DNA of 58,237 bases from DAOUTW01 sp964523575 (GTDB lineage Bacteria; Zixibacteria; MSB-5A5; GN15; JAAZOE01), in the NCBI GenBank assembly GCA_964523575.1, contig CAZGAV010000017.1, positions 1 to 58,237 of the forward strand. The letters run 5' to 3'. The notes under the pieces are model-generated. The model had not been told where the DNA came from, did no database searches, and saw only the letters and a program-made list of their open reading frames with translations. The position numbers were made by a program, and so were the translations under genes. Numbering within the stretch: the stretch's first letter is position 1; each line of letters begins with the position of its first letter. This document shows, in pieces, positions 43,020-52,312 of the stretch.

Positions 43020-45980
43020 CTATTCCAACGATTTAAGGTACGAAGCCAAATTAGTCTGGCTGCTGGTGAGCCCAAGTTTTTTGCGGATAATTGTTCGCTG
43101 TTTCAATACCGTCTGGACCGAAGTATGGAAAATACCGGCGATATCCTTACTGCTTAGTCCATTCCTGACCATATTGCAGACTTCCAGCTCTCGGGGAGTC
43201 AATCTCGCAAATTTGGTTTCCAGGGTGCTGATCAGCGGCGAAGCGATATCGTCGAGGCTGGTGCGCAGTAACTCGGTATAATGCCTTCCGGCCGGTGCCG
43301 TTTTGCTCTCCAGCGATTTTAGAATCGGCAGGACAATGCGGTTGATATTCGATTGTATCTGAGAGGCCAGTTGTCTCTTTCCGGCTTCGATCTGATCGAG
43401 GACCTCGCGCAGAGCGATATTTTTCTGCTGCAGGGCCTCTCGTTCCACCTGTAGCGCCTCGTTGGCGTCGGCCAATTCGCTGGTGCGCTGTCTAACGCGA
43501 ATGTCGAGATCATCGTGGGCTTGCTGAAGGGCTTCCCGGGCGTGATAACTCTCAGTTATATCCTCGGTATGAGCCACGACCAGGTTAGGTGGCACATAGA
43601 CATAAAACAACCGCAGGTACTTGTTTTCACCGGTGGAAATCATATAATAAGGCATCTCCCGCGTTATCGCCGCCTTTTCCTTAAAACACCGGAGCATATC
43701 CTCGATTATTTCCGGAGCGTCGCCGTACATCTCGCTCAATTTATTGCCGATAAATCGTTCAATGCCGCCCCTGGTTATTTCCACGGCCGCCAGATTAAAA
43801 TCGGTCAGGACAAAATCGTCTGATGTATATTCCCAGATGTAAGCGGCAATCGGGAGCGATGTGAACTGCAATCGAAACCTTTCCTCGCTTTCCACCAGGG
43901 CCCGCTCCGCCTCTTTGCGATTGGTGATATCGATGGCGATGATCATCGCTGAGGTTACCTGCCCGTCGTGGTCGCGGTACGGCTGGATATTGATGTCCAG
44001 CCATCTCCTTTTCCCTCCGATTGTAATATCGACTTCTTCCTGGAATTCCCGGCCGCTTTTAATCACTTCGCGGATATTTCTCAATTGACGGTTGGCGCTT
44101 TCCGGGGGAAATAGATCCTGTTGTCGTCGCCCGATTATTTCTTCCGGGCTGCGACCAAAATTGCGCGCCGAACTCCCGTTGACAAAAAGGAAAACTCCAT
44201 CATAATCCACCAGCACGATATCGGCCTGGACATTATCGATCAGCATTCGATATTGTTCTTCCCGGGACCGCAAAGCCTCATCGGCTTTCAGTCTCTCGGT
44301 GATGTCGGTGGCAATGATCATGACCGCCGCCCCTGATTCTTCCGACTCCCGGTATGGCTGCAGATTGACATCGAACCAGCGCCACTCATCCCCGATCTTA
44401 ACCTCCATGCGATCATTTTTCTCTTCGCCGGTGACGATGACCGCCTTTATGGCCCGCATCTGATTCTCAACCACCGATGGAGGAAAAAGATCGCCAAGGT
44501 GCCGACCGATAATGTCTTCGGGAACTCGTGCATGGGCTCTTGCTCCAAGCCCATTTATAAAAAGGAACTTTCCGGTCGCGTCGCTGACGCTGATATGAGC
44601 ATTGACATTCTCGACCAACAACCGATACCTCTGCTCGCTGGCCTTCAGGGCCTCTTCTATAGCCTTTCTCTCGGTGATGTCGAGCAAAATCCCTTCGACA
44701 TGATTGATGACCCCCGACTTGTCTTGGATACATTTACTCATGTCTTCAATCCAGCGGATTTCGCCCGACTGGGTCCGCAGGCGATAACGCTGGACAAATT
44801 CCAGGACTCCGCTTTGAACGAATTTGCTCGCCTCGGCCTTTATCGCCCTGAGCTCGCCGGGGAGAGTGATATCCTCCCATCCCAGACGACCCGATTGAAA
44901 ATCCTCCGGACTATAACCGAATTGCCGGATGTTCTCCGAAATGAAATCGACCGGCCCCTCCGGTGAACGCCCCCATCGGATGACGATGGCCGGACTGCGA
45001 TTGACAATCGCCCGATAATGGCTGACCTCTTCCAGCGCCTGTTTCAAAGCCGATTGCCCTTCACGGCGCATGATGGCACTGGCGAAAACCTCGCCGATCA
45101 GGCGAAACCGCTGAATAAAATCCCCCGACCAGACTTTATGTTCCCGATACGCCCCGATCGACAGCCCGCCCATGACTGAGCCGCCTACCTGTAGGGGAAT
45201 AATCATCTGGGACTTTATGCCCATTTTCTTGAAGTATTGCCGTTCGCCGACAGCCTCCGGCGGTAAATCATCGATACTTTCGATTACCACCATTTCTTTG
45301 TTCGCGATTTTCGCCATGAACCAGGGAAAACGACTCGACTCGAATATCCTTGGAAACGGCTTCAGTGAGGATTCATCCCAAAGATGCGAAGCCCGTATCT
45401 CATCCCCTTCCGATATACGAAAAATCACGGCCCGATCAACGTCAAGGATATCAACGATATTTTTCAAGCCCAGTTCGATTCCTTGATCGATCCGTTCGAT
45501 CGGCATATTGATGAACCTGGCCGAAAGGTTGGCCATCATTGTTTCGAATGCGACTCGATCAACCCGGTCGGTGATATCCCAGATCGTTGTCAGGGCATGA
45601 GTGACCTTATTATCCCGGCTCAAAGGTGAGATTCTAAATTCGGTCGTATATCGTCGTTGGTTGATGGACAGGGGAATCTCCAACCGGAAATTCGGTCGAT
45701 TCGGCTTCAAAACATTCCTGTATTCGTCAAGGATATCTTCAGGCAGGTCCGGCAAAAGTTCAATTATCGGGCGACCGATGATAGTCCCGGTCTCCCCTTT
45801 TGAATCTCCCAGCATCCTGATGAATTCCGCATTGGCCCAAACCAGGCGCAATTCGGTATCGACCATGAAAGCGCCGACGTCCATAGATTCGAAAGTACCG
45901 ATATCGAGAACGCCCAGACTCTCTTTCCGGTCGGCCCTGTCGGGTCTAACCGGGGCCGAGCGTGAATTCTTCTTTTTGCT
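43020..45980 (-). CDS. Multi-PAS/GAF protein with C-terminal LuxR helix-turn-helix
   Basis: ATG 45980 with GGAAG upstream gives 986 residues; a frame from 46061 exists. The order is PAS, GAF (LGLKNIVDILDVDRAVIFRI), then four PAS-S-box domains with PAC motifs (ATDITERLKADEAL, IAIDITNRKEAERAL), then a coiled coil (VREALQQAHDDLDIRVRQRTSELADANEALQ shortened), then a LuxR DNA-binding domain (LTPRELEVCNMVRNGLSSKDIAGIF). There is no kinase or cyclase domain, so sensing is fused to DNA binding in one soluble chain. The ligand or redox signal is not visible. Confidence 0.9.
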   Translation of the reverse strand, partial: SKKKNSRSAPVRPDRADRKESLGVLDIGTFESMDVGAFMVDTELRLVWANAEFIRMLGDSKGETGTIIGRPIIELLPDLPEDILDEYRNVLKPNRPNFRLEIPLSINQRRYTTEFRISPLSRDNKVTHALTTIWDITDRVDRVAFETMMANLSARFINMPIERIDQGIELGLKNIVDILDVDRAVIFRISEGDEIRASHLWDESSLKPFPRIFESSRFPWFMAKIANKEMVVIESIDDLPPEAVGERQYFKKMGIKSQMIIPLQVGGSVMGGLSIGAYREHKVWSGDFIQRFRLIGEVFASAIMRREGQSALKQALEEVSHYRAIVNRSPAIVIRWGRSPEGPVDFISENIRQFGYSPEDFQSGRLGWEDITLPGELRAIKAEASKFVQSGVLEFVQRYRLRTQSGEIRWIEDMSKCIQDKSGVINHVEGILLDITERKAIEEALKASEQRYRLLVENVNAHISVSDATGKFLFINGLGARAHARVPEDIIGRHLGDLFPPSVVENQMRAIKAVIVTGEEKNDRMEVKIGDEWRWFDVNLQPYRESEESGAAVMIIATDITERLKADEALRSREEQYRMLIDNVQADIVLVDYDGVFLFVNGSSARNFGRSPEEIIGRRQQDLFPPESANRQLRNIREVIKSGREFQEEVDITIGGKRRWLDINIQPYRDHDGQVTSAMIIAIDITNRKEAERALVESEERFRLQFTSLPIAAYIWEYTSDDFVLTDFNLAAVEITRGGIERFIGNKLSEMYGDAPEIIEDMLRCFKEKAAITREMPYYMISTGENKYLRLFYVYVPPNLVVAHTEDITESYHAREALQQAHDDLDIRVRQRTSELADANEALQVEREALQQKNIALREVLDQIEAGKRQLASQIQSNINRIVLPILKSLESKTAPAGRHYTELLRTSLDDIASPLISTLETKFARLTPRELEVCNMVRNGLSSKDIAGIFHTSVQTVLKQRTIIRKKLGLTSSQTNLASYLKSLE

Positions 45981-46247
45981 CATTCTTCGCGCTTCCAAAA
46001 ACTCTTTCCGATGCCCTTCTTCTTTCTTAATTAAGTTAATCCCTGAAGGCCCCGCCTCCAAGCGAATTATCGCCGGACCTTATGCACGACATCGCCCTTA
46101 CAGGCGCTCGCCATAACACCCTTATCCCAACAACTTTTTTGGCATTGCTCCAAATCGAAGAAATAGCTTAATTTCATCATCGGCCCTTAGAACCAGGAAG
46201 CTCTGAATTAATTATCCAATTGGGCGATCCATATAGTAGAGGTCAAT

Positions 46248-46910
46248 ATGCTTAACACGCTTCTTCAAAAACTAATCAATCTGGGCAGGAAACGAGCCGT
46301 GGTCGATCCGGCTCAATTCGGCGACCCGGTCGCCGAGAAAACCGTCTGGACCCCGGCCAAAAGAGGCGGCGCCAACTTCTGCACCCGACGCTTCAAAATG
46401 ATCGAGCAATATCGCGTTGTGTTCCGCCCGACTATAGGAGCGGTGGCGTTTTTTCTGATTTTCGCCATCATCGGCTTGGCGACAACATTCGGCTTTACTC
46501 TCCTTCGTATTGTCCGGGACAACGCTTCCATCGGGCCGGAAATGATCATTCCGGGGGTGGTCGGTCTCGTTTTCGCCGCCATCGGTATCGGCGGCATTAT
46601 CAAATCCATATCTCCGATCGTTTTCGACCGCACCAACGGCTACTTCTGGAAAGGCCGCAAAAATCCGACCGAAGAATTCGACCTGACGACACGGAAAGCC
46701 TGCGTCCAACTGGGGCGCATTCACGCCCTTCAGATCATTTCCGAATACTGCCGGGGCAACAAAAATTCGTACTACAGCTATGAATTGAATCTGGTTCTCG
46801 ATGATGCCGAACGGATCAACGTCGTCGATCACGGCAACCTGAATAAATTGCGGGATGATGCACAGGCCCTGGCGGAATTTTTGGGCGTTCCGGTGTGGGA
46901 CGCCGTCTGA
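46248..46910 (+). CDS. Two-helix membrane protein of unknown function
   Basis: The 220-residue protein has two membrane helices (about 65-87 and 98-120) and a C-terminal domain with strand pattern VFDRTNGYFWKGRKNP, then LQIISEYCRG, YYSYELNLVLDDAERINVVDHGN and DDAQALAEFLGVPVWDAV. This arrangement recurs in uncharacterised proteins across Gram-negative bacteria and resembles membrane-tethered PH-like domains. AGAGG precedes the ATG. No function is known. Confidence 0.75.
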   Translation: MLNTLLQKLINLGRKRAVVDPAQFGDPVAEKTVWTPAKRGGANFCTRRFKMIEQYRVVFRPTIGAVAFFLIFAIIGLATTFGFTLLRIVRDNASIGPEMIIPGVVGLVFAAIGIGGIIKSISPIVFDRTNGYFWKGRKNPTEEFDLTTRKACVQLGRIHALQIISEYCRGNKNSYYSYELNLVLDDAERINVVDHGNLNKLRDDAQALAEFLGVPVWDAV

Positions 46911-46968
46911 GTTTCTCTGAAATTTAATCGGAATAGACGCCGCTTATATACCGGTTCGGCCGGCGCTT

Positions 46969-47700
46969 TCAATTACGGTCGATCGACCTCTGCAGAAAAG
47001 TCTGATTGGCCTGATCCAGAAGAGATCCCGAAGCCGAGGTTCTGATAGGCTCGATACTGGTCGTCAAATCCGAGGGCTCTATCCGGGCAAAGGCCGCCAC
47101 AACCCGCTCGGCCTCTTCTCTGGTCTTGAGTTCCAGAATCACCAGCTTGCAGGTAGTGTCGCAGACATGCATATCGGACCCACCGCAGGTCGTGTCGCAA
47201 CCCAGAATATTGACCTCGGCGTCCTTTAGCCCCATGGCCATCAACATATCGCAAATTTTTTCGATATCTCCGACCAGTTGATGATGCACTCCCTCCATCC
47301 TGATAGTGTACCCGACAGTCTGATGGTATTTGAATGGCACCAGGGCCAGAATCAAAAGTAGCATTACCGATACCACGGTGCCAAAACTCAATGTCGGCCT
47401 CCTCCTCAGAAATCGGGGGATTAAGCTCCCCGGACGCCCCCGGCCCGGTTTCACTCCTGCCGCCCCTGCCAGACGCGCTTCAATCTCGGCCTTCTGGCGG
47501 GCCAGAGACATCGTACCGGCGGCATCGTCGATCCTTCCGGCCGTCAGTAATTGTCTCAAGGTTTTAGCGCCTTGCCAATCACGGGCGCAGTCAGGACAGT
47601 TTTTCAAATGATCGAGCAATTCCCGATCAGCTGAAATATCTGATCCCTCCCTCTGAATGGCCTTTAGTCTAAGCCGGGCTTGACGACATTGCATGGACAT
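46969..47700 (-). CDS. Zinc-finger (HC2-type) transmembrane anti-sigma factor
   Basis: The 243-residue protein has an N-terminal zf-HC2 motif (HLKNCPDCARDW), a single membrane helix (about 107-124) and a periplasmic domain with CDTTCGG and HVCDTTCKL cysteines. It overlaps the upstream ECF sigma gene by 37 bases, the typical order for a sigma and its anti-sigma. The extra periplasmic cysteines could make it redox- or metal-responsive, which is inferred. Confidence 0.88.
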   Translation of the reverse strand: MSMQCRQARLRLKAIQREGSDISADRELLDHLKNCPDCARDWQGAKTLRQLLTAGRIDDAAGTMSLARQKAEIEARLAGAAGVKPGRGRPGSLIPRFLRRRPTLSFGTVVSVMLLLILALVPFKYHQTVGYTIRMEGVHHQLVGDIEKICDMLMAMGLKDAEVNILGCDTTCGGSDMHVCDTTCKLVILELKTREEAERVVAAFARIEPSDLTTSIEPIRTSASGSLLDQANQTFLQRSIDRN

Positions 47701-48242
47701 CCCTTTTCTAAATTACTCGGCGCCGTTCCGGCCGCGCCGGATTTACGCGAAAATTTGATTAACGCCTCCTTCATCCGCCTCCGGGCACGAAACAGCCGGA
47801 CCTTGATCGTGCCCTCGGTTATCTGGTACAGTTCCGCCAGTTCCCGGATATTCCACCCTTCCAGTTCGTACAGAGTAATCAGAGCCTGTTCCTCCGTCGA
47901 AATCGCCTCAAAGGCCCGTTTTAACCATCGACGGGCCGTATGCTGATCGACCGGATCGTCCCCGACCAATTGCATTTCGATATCGGCCGTCAGGGCCAGG
48001 CGTCGTTTCCACCACGGGCGCCGGAGCGTGCTCCTGAACTTATTGATGAGGATTCGATAAAACCAGGATCGGAACGCGCCTTTGTCCTTCAGGTCGGCAA
48101 ATCCCGAATAAGCCAGTATCAAGGCATCCTGGTACAGATCGTCACCCTCATCACGGTCCCCCATGAGTTTCCGGCAAAACATCATGCCCCGGACATATTC
48201 CGGTTCCAGATGTTTCCAGAAAAGGTCTCCGTCTTTACCCAT
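47664..48242 (-). CDS. ECF-type sigma factor
   Basis: The 192-residue protein has sigma region 2 (DEGDDLYQDALILAYSGFADLKDKGAFRSWFYRILINKFRS) and region 4 (ISTEEQALITLYELEGWNIRELAELYQITEGTIKVRLFRARRRM). It is followed by its zinc-finger anti-sigma with overlapping frames. No target promoter is identified. Confidence 0.93.
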   Translation of the reverse strand: MGKDGDLFWKHLEPEYVRGMMFCRKLMGDRDEGDDLYQDALILAYSGFADLKDKGAFRSWFYRILINKFRSTLRRPWWKRRLALTADIEMQLVGDDPVDQHTARRWLKRAFEAISTEEQALITLYELEGWNIRELAELYQITEGTIKVRLFRARRRMKEALIKFSRKSGAAGTAPSNLEKGCPCNVVKPGLD

Positions 48243-48772
48243 CTGTATAATGGACGCCTCGGTTAAAGGTCCGGTTACTGGCGAAATTCTCGGTTCCGTC
48301 TGTCTATGTTACAATATATACGGTCCGGGGTTTCTTCAAATGACTAATTTGCCCGCCCCTTAAAACGGAGGAGAATTAGTGACCTGACCGGATTTATAGC
48401 CGCTTTTTAAATTCTGCCGGAATCGGCCCCGGATGCGTTAACCATGGATCACAGAACATATCCATAATTCCTATCGAATTATAGTAATAACTTGATGATT
48501 ACCTGTCCCCTATGCCATTTCAGTTCTGCAAAGGCTGCCCCATCATATCAAAATCACCCCCTGTTATAGTCGAAGACGCAGACTATTTTCTCGTTCCAGG
48601 GCGAGATTTTACTTCAAAATATGAACCGTCAAAAAGATTTCCTATTTTACCGGCTCTCAACGGCCCCAGCCGACGGCGACTCTTTGTACTATTTTACAAA
48701 GCAATAACTTAAAGGCGCATTTATAACCCCCAAAAAAAATTGAAAAAAGTGCTAAAAAACACAAAATAATAC
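48243..48772. other. Divergent intergenic region without a supported gene
   Basis: The 530 bases between the ECF sigma gene and the TetR promoter hold no convincing coding frame. On the minus strand a CTTCAA/AATATA pair (plus 48334-48339 and 48313-48318) may be a weak sigma promoter. The last 60 bases before 48773 are very A-rich, as in an UP element. Confidence 0.4.
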
Positions 48773-48823
48773 TTGACTTATTGGTCATAACTGACGATAT
48801 AGTCGAATATGACCAGTTGGTCA
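48773..48823 (+). promoter_or_regulatory. TetR promoter and operators
   Basis: TTGACT (48773-48778) and TATAGT (48798-48803) form a promoter with 19-base spacing. It overlaps the repeat TGGTCATA (48782-48789)/TATGACCA (48808-48815). A near-palindrome TGACCAGTTGGTCA (48810-48823) sits just before the start codon. Both share the TGGTCA half-site, as expected for TetR autorepression. Confidence 0.75.
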
Positions 48824-48833
48824 AAAGGATATT

Positions 48834-49502
48834 ATGAATAAAGACGGCAAAAAATCGAAACGCCGGGTTTCACGCTCGGAAAGGAAGACCACGTCCACGC
48901 GCCAGACATTGCTGACCGCGGCTCGTTCAGTCTTTTCTGAAAAGGGACTGGATCTGACCACAATTGACGATATCACCGAACGGGCGGATGTCGGCAAGGG
49001 CACCTTCTACTATCATTTCAAGAACAAGAATCGCCTGATCAAGGAATTGATCCGGAATATGCTGGGCGAATTGAGGGCGGTGCTGGACGAAAAATGCGAA
49101 AACATCACGACTTTGGATGAATTGCTGGATTCCTTGATCAAAACCCATATCGATTTTTTCAGTCATCGCTGGGAAGATTTTGTGCTGTTTTTTCAGGGTC
49201 GGGCCGATTTGACGCTCGAAAAGGGTTATGAGGGGATCGAAACTCCCTTCAGCGATTACCTGGATCATGTCGCGCGCCTGATTGATTCCGTCATCAAGTA
49301 TCGTTTGAATAAACCGACGCTGACCCGCATTTCCTGCGCCGTAGCCGGCTTTGTCTCCGGCTACTACTCTTTCGCCATCATCGCGTCGGCGGATAATGAG
49401 CTGGATGAAACTCTGCGGCCGGTTCGAAGCGCCCTGGTCGCAGGCCTGTCCCGGTTTATCAAGGAAGCCATACCCAATGAGGAAACGCCGGTCAAGTTAT
49501 GA
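48834..49502 (+). CDS. TetR/AcrR-family repressor
   Basis: The 222-residue protein has the TetR helix-turn-helix (SRQTLLTAARSVFSEKGLDLTTIDDITERADVGKGTFYYHFKNKNRLIKELI shortened to its core TFYYHFKNK) and an all-helical ligand domain. It is preceded by its own operators and followed after 106 bases by a tight four-gene run, which it may control; a hairpin at 49566-49583 lies in that gap. The ligand is unknown. Confidence 0.93.
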   Translation: MNKDGKKSKRRVSRSERKTTSTRQTLLTAARSVFSEKGLDLTTIDDITERADVGKGTFYYHFKNKNRLIKELIRNMLGELRAVLDEKCENITTLDELLDSLIKTHIDFFSHRWEDFVLFFQGRADLTLEKGYEGIETPFSDYLDHVARLIDSVIKYRLNKPTLTRISCAVAGFVSGYYSFAIIASADNELDETLRPVRSALVAGLSRFIKEAIPNEETPVKL

Positions 49503-49565
49503 CCGGTAAGATGAAAACCAGGTCAGTAATTCTGTGGTGTGAGACCCGATTTATTGACAATGCGA

Positions 49566-49583
49566 CCGGCAGCGATCTGCCGG
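49566..49583 (+). promoter_or_regulatory. Hairpin before the SpeD-like gene
   Basis: Perfect arms CCGGCAG (49566-49572) and CTGCCGG (49577-49583) with a CGAT loop stand 26 bases before the start codon. AAGTAATTTTA follows, so it could be an attenuator or simply shape the leader. Confidence 0.35.
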
Positions 49584-49608
49584 AAGTAATTTTAGCTGTG
49601 AGGGCTTA

Positions 49609-49998
49609 ATGAGAACACAGAGCATTGTTGAACAGGCAGTCGAGCAGGCTGTGTGGGGTGTCGCATCGAGTTTTGACATATACGAATGCAATCCCGACAC
49701 CATTCGAGACGCCGACAAGATCCGGGAATTCGTTGTCAAGCTCTGCGAATTGATTGAAATGCGCCGCTTCGGTGAAACCCAGGTCGTGCATTTCGGTGAA
49801 GATGAGAAAGTGGCTGGATTCTCGATGGTTCAATTGATCGAAACGTCGTTGATTTCGGCCCATTTTGCCAATCTGACCAACACCGTTTATCTCGATGTTT
49901 TCAGCTGCAAACCGTATGATCCCGCGATCGTCGAAGAGTTCGCACGTGAATATTTCGAGGGATCGCGCGTGATGACGAACGTTAACCTGCGGTATTAG
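49609..49998 (+). CDS. SpeD (AdoMet decarboxylase)-like pyruvoyl proenzyme
   Basis: The 129-residue protein matches the class 1B AdoMet decarboxylase fold. The catalytic trio of the family (Ser63, His68, Cys83 in the Thermotoga enzyme) lines up exactly by spacing as Ser80, His85 and Cys100 in ETSLISAH and DVFSC, and FDIYECNP matches the N-terminal strand. Autocleavage would create a pyruvoyl group on Ser80. However, the usual E-S-H is T-S-L and the IHTWPE substrate loop is AHFANL, so it may decarboxylate a different substrate; SpeD relatives acting on arginine or ornithine are known. It opens a four-gene run and starts three bases before the next gene. Confidence 0.8.
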   Translation: MRTQSIVEQAVEQAVWGVASSFDIYECNPDTIRDADKIREFVVKLCELIEMRRFGETQVVHFGEDEKVAGFSMVQLIETSLISAHFANLTNTVYLDVFSCKPYDPAIVEEFAREYFEGSRVMTNVNLRY

Positions 49999-50001
49999 GC
50001 T

Positions 50002-51009
50002 ATGTCTGATATACGGGTAGTCAGCGACCCGGATGAATGCCGCCATCTCTGGAAGGCCGTCATTCCGGCTCAATACGTGTCGGATATCTGGGAAGTAAGG
50101 AACTGTTTCCAGAAACATTACAATCGCCCCCTGCATTTCATTGTGGCGGAAGACGGTGGACGTATTTCCGGCCTCCTGCCGCTCAGCCGCATCGAGGAAA
50201 CCGGCTCTTATGGCTATTTCCCCGGTGAGGTCTGGCACGGCAAAACCTGGCTGGAGCAGAACCGGATTTTTGCCGCCGACCGGCAGGTCTTCGACGAAAT
50301 GTACGCCTTCCTGAAACGCTCCCGGGCCCGATTCCATCTGCGTTATTTACTGCCCTCGGAAGCCCTGCCGCAGATCGAAAGCCGGGTCGATGAAACCGGG
50401 TATCTTTTCCACCCGCCCGATTTCGGCTATAACATGGAAAACTACTTCCGGCTTTTTTCGGGCAAGTCGATCAAGCGCATCAAGAAGGAAATAGCCGATT
50501 TCGAGGCTCGCAGCCTCTCGGTCAGGGTCGATCACATGGACGATTTTGACTTGATGGTCCGTATGAATCTGGATCGCTTCGGCGATTCATCCTATTTCTC
50601 CGACTCCCAGTTCACGGCCGCTTTCCGCGATCTGTCGCATTATTTCGATAAGCAGGGCTGGCTCCGATTCACCACCGTCCTCATCGACGGCGAACCAGCG
50701 GCGGTCGATATGGGCTGTATTTATCGTGACGTTTACACTCTCATGGCCGGCGGCACCGACGGCCGATTTCCGGGTATCGCCAAGCTGATTAATATGCATC
50801 ATATGCGGCGCGCCTGTGATGAAAAACTGGCCGGTGTCGATTTTCTCTGTGGCGATTTCAGCTGGAAACCGATGTTCCATCTCTCCCCCCGGCCTCTATA
50901 CCTGATTTCAAATATGGTACCGGACGAACCTCGCCCCATACCGGCACGCCCGTCACCCGCCTTTGCCGATTACCCGCAGCCATCACTCGGGAGCGCCCTG
51001 AATGCCTGA
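50002..51009 (+). CDS. GNAT/FemAB-like acyltransferase
   Basis: The 335-residue protein resembles the CelD/FemAB-type double GNAT fold (Acetyltransf_6): an N-terminal half with FIVAEDGGRISGLLPL, a linker, and the C-terminal half KSIKRIKKEIADFEAR ... FTTVLIDGEPAAVDMGCIYRDVYTLMAGGTD shortened to its core GEPAAVDMG. Such enzymes move acyl or aminoacyl groups to amines. It sits between the SpeD-like gene and an ATP-grasp gene, overlapping the latter by eight bases, so it probably acts in the same pathway. Donor and acceptor are unknown. Confidence 0.8.
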   Translation: MSDIRVVSDPDECRHLWKAVIPAQYVSDIWEVRNCFQKHYNRPLHFIVAEDGGRISGLLPLSRIEETGSYGYFPGEVWHGKTWLEQNRIFAADRQVFDEMYAFLKRSRARFHLRYLLPSEALPQIESRVDETGYLFHPPDFGYNMENYFRLFSGKSIKRIKKEIADFEARSLSVRVDHMDDFDLMVRMNLDRFGDSSYFSDSQFTAAFRDLSHYFDKQGWLRFTTVLIDGEPAAVDMGCIYRDVYTLMAGGTDGRFPGIAKLINMHHMRRACDEKLAGVDFLCGDFSWKPMFHLSPRPLYLISNMVPDEPRPIPARPSPAFADYPQPSLGSALNA

Positions 51010-52312
51010 TGACCGCGTCATCGTAGTCGGCACCACCTCCGATTACATTTCGCTCCTCTCGCAAAGATACCCCGACCGGATTCTCTTTGTGACCGACACC
51101 GCCGAGAGAAAGAAATGGCCGCTGGCCGCGCCGGCTCAGGCCGCCGAAATCGTATGCGACCTCCTCGTTTCCGATGAGGCCATTGAGGCCGTGAAGAATC
51201 ATCTCGAACAAGCCGGCTATCGAGCCGGCGGTATCGTCAGTTTCGACTGCGAATCGATGTCATTGGCGGCGCGTCTGGCCGAAGCTCTCGCGCTACCCTA
51301 TCCGAGTCCGGCCGCGATCGTCAATGCAAGAAGCAAGTTCCTCTCCAAACAGCTTTGGCAGGAAGCCGGCGTCCCGTGCCCAAAGGTAGCTCTGGTGCAT
51401 CACCTGCCCGACCTCCTCGCCTTTTTCGAAGAGACCAAACATCCGGTTGTCGTCAAACCGCTGACCGGAAGCGGCAGCGAACTGGTCTTTGCCTGCGAAA
51501 GCAAACAGGACTGTATCTGGGCGCACCGTTCCGTGGCCTCTCGGCTGGCCCATCATCCCAATACTCGCATGTATCTTGCCAACGGCGCGGCCGCCGAAGC
51601 GATTGATCCCCGCAAAGTCTACAGCGTCGAGGAGTTGATCCAAGGCCGGGAGTACAGTTGCGACTTCATAATGGAAGAAAACCGTTTCGAAATTATCCGT
51701 ATCGCCCAGAAAATACCCGCCCCCGACCGCCCCCTTGGGACAATCATGGCCTATGTCCTGCCCGGAGTCCTGCCCGGGGAAATGAACTTCGAGGATTTTC
51801 GTCAGCAAATCTACCTGGCCGCCAAAGCTCTCGGCCTGACCCGCGCCATGGGCATGGTCGATTTCATAGTCCGTCGCAATGTCGCCTATTTGCTGGAGAT
51901 GACGCCCCGACCCGGCGGCGACTGCCTTCCGGAACTGATGCGGCGCAGTAGCGGTTTCGATATTCTCGGTTCCGCCCTCGATTTTTCCGAGAACAAACCG
52001 GTAGTTATCCCCGACCGGTCCCAATGGAAACGGCTCGTCGGTCTGCGCCTTTTCGCCGCGCAGAACGGCACTATCAAAAACATCGATACTTCAGCCATTC
52101 AGAATGACAGTCGGGTGCTTTCATGCCAGTTGAAAATCGGGCCCGGCCATGAAGTCATTCTTCCCCCGGATGACTATGATTCCCAATTGCTGGGGACGAT
52201 CATTTTCGAACCAACCCGGGCCTTCAAAATAAAAGCCGAATGCCTTGAAATCGCCGGGTTATTGAAATTGGATATGGAGACGCCGTCGTGGGCGATCCCG
52301 AAGACATCCTGA
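51002..52312 (+). CDS. ATP-grasp ligase
   Basis: The 436-residue enzyme has an N-terminal Rossmann-like part (about 5-105), then an ATP-grasp core: SKFLSKQLWQEAGVPCPKV, HPVVVKPLTGSGSEL (ATP lid), ELIQGREYSCDF and MGMVDFIVRRNVAYLLEMTPRPGG with the metal-binding Glu and the final Arg-Pro-Gly-Gly. Members join a carboxylate to an amine using ATP. It overlaps both neighbours (8 and 25 bases), so translation is coupled. The substrates are probably an amino acid and an amine made by the neighbouring decarboxylases, which is inference. Confidence 0.85.
   Translation: MPDDRVIVVGTTSDYISLLSQRYPDRILFVTDTAERKKWPLAAPAQAAEIVCDLLVSDEAIEAVKNHLEQAGYRAGGIVSFDCESMSLAARLAEALALPYPSPAAIVNARSKFLSKQLWQEAGVPCPKVALVHHLPDLLAFFEETKHPVVVKPLTGSGSELVFACESKQDCIWAHRSVASRLAHHPNTRMYLANGAAAEAIDPRKVYSVEELIQGREYSCDFIMEENRFEIIRIAQKIPAPDRPLGTIMAYVLPGVLPGEMNFEDFRQQIYLAAKALGLTRAMGMVDFIVRRNVAYLLEMTPRPGGDCLPELMRRSSGFDILGSALDFSENKPVVIPDRSQWKRLVGLRLFAAQNGTIKNIDTSAIQNDSRVLSCQLKIGPGHEVILPPDDYDSQLLGTIIFEPTRAFKIKAECLEIAGLLKLDMETPSWAIPKTS

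Noticed and set aside
48512..48712. Plus-strand frame of 66 codons before tetR
   Set aside because: It has no ribosome site or recognisable motif and ends in AT-rich promoter-like sequence.
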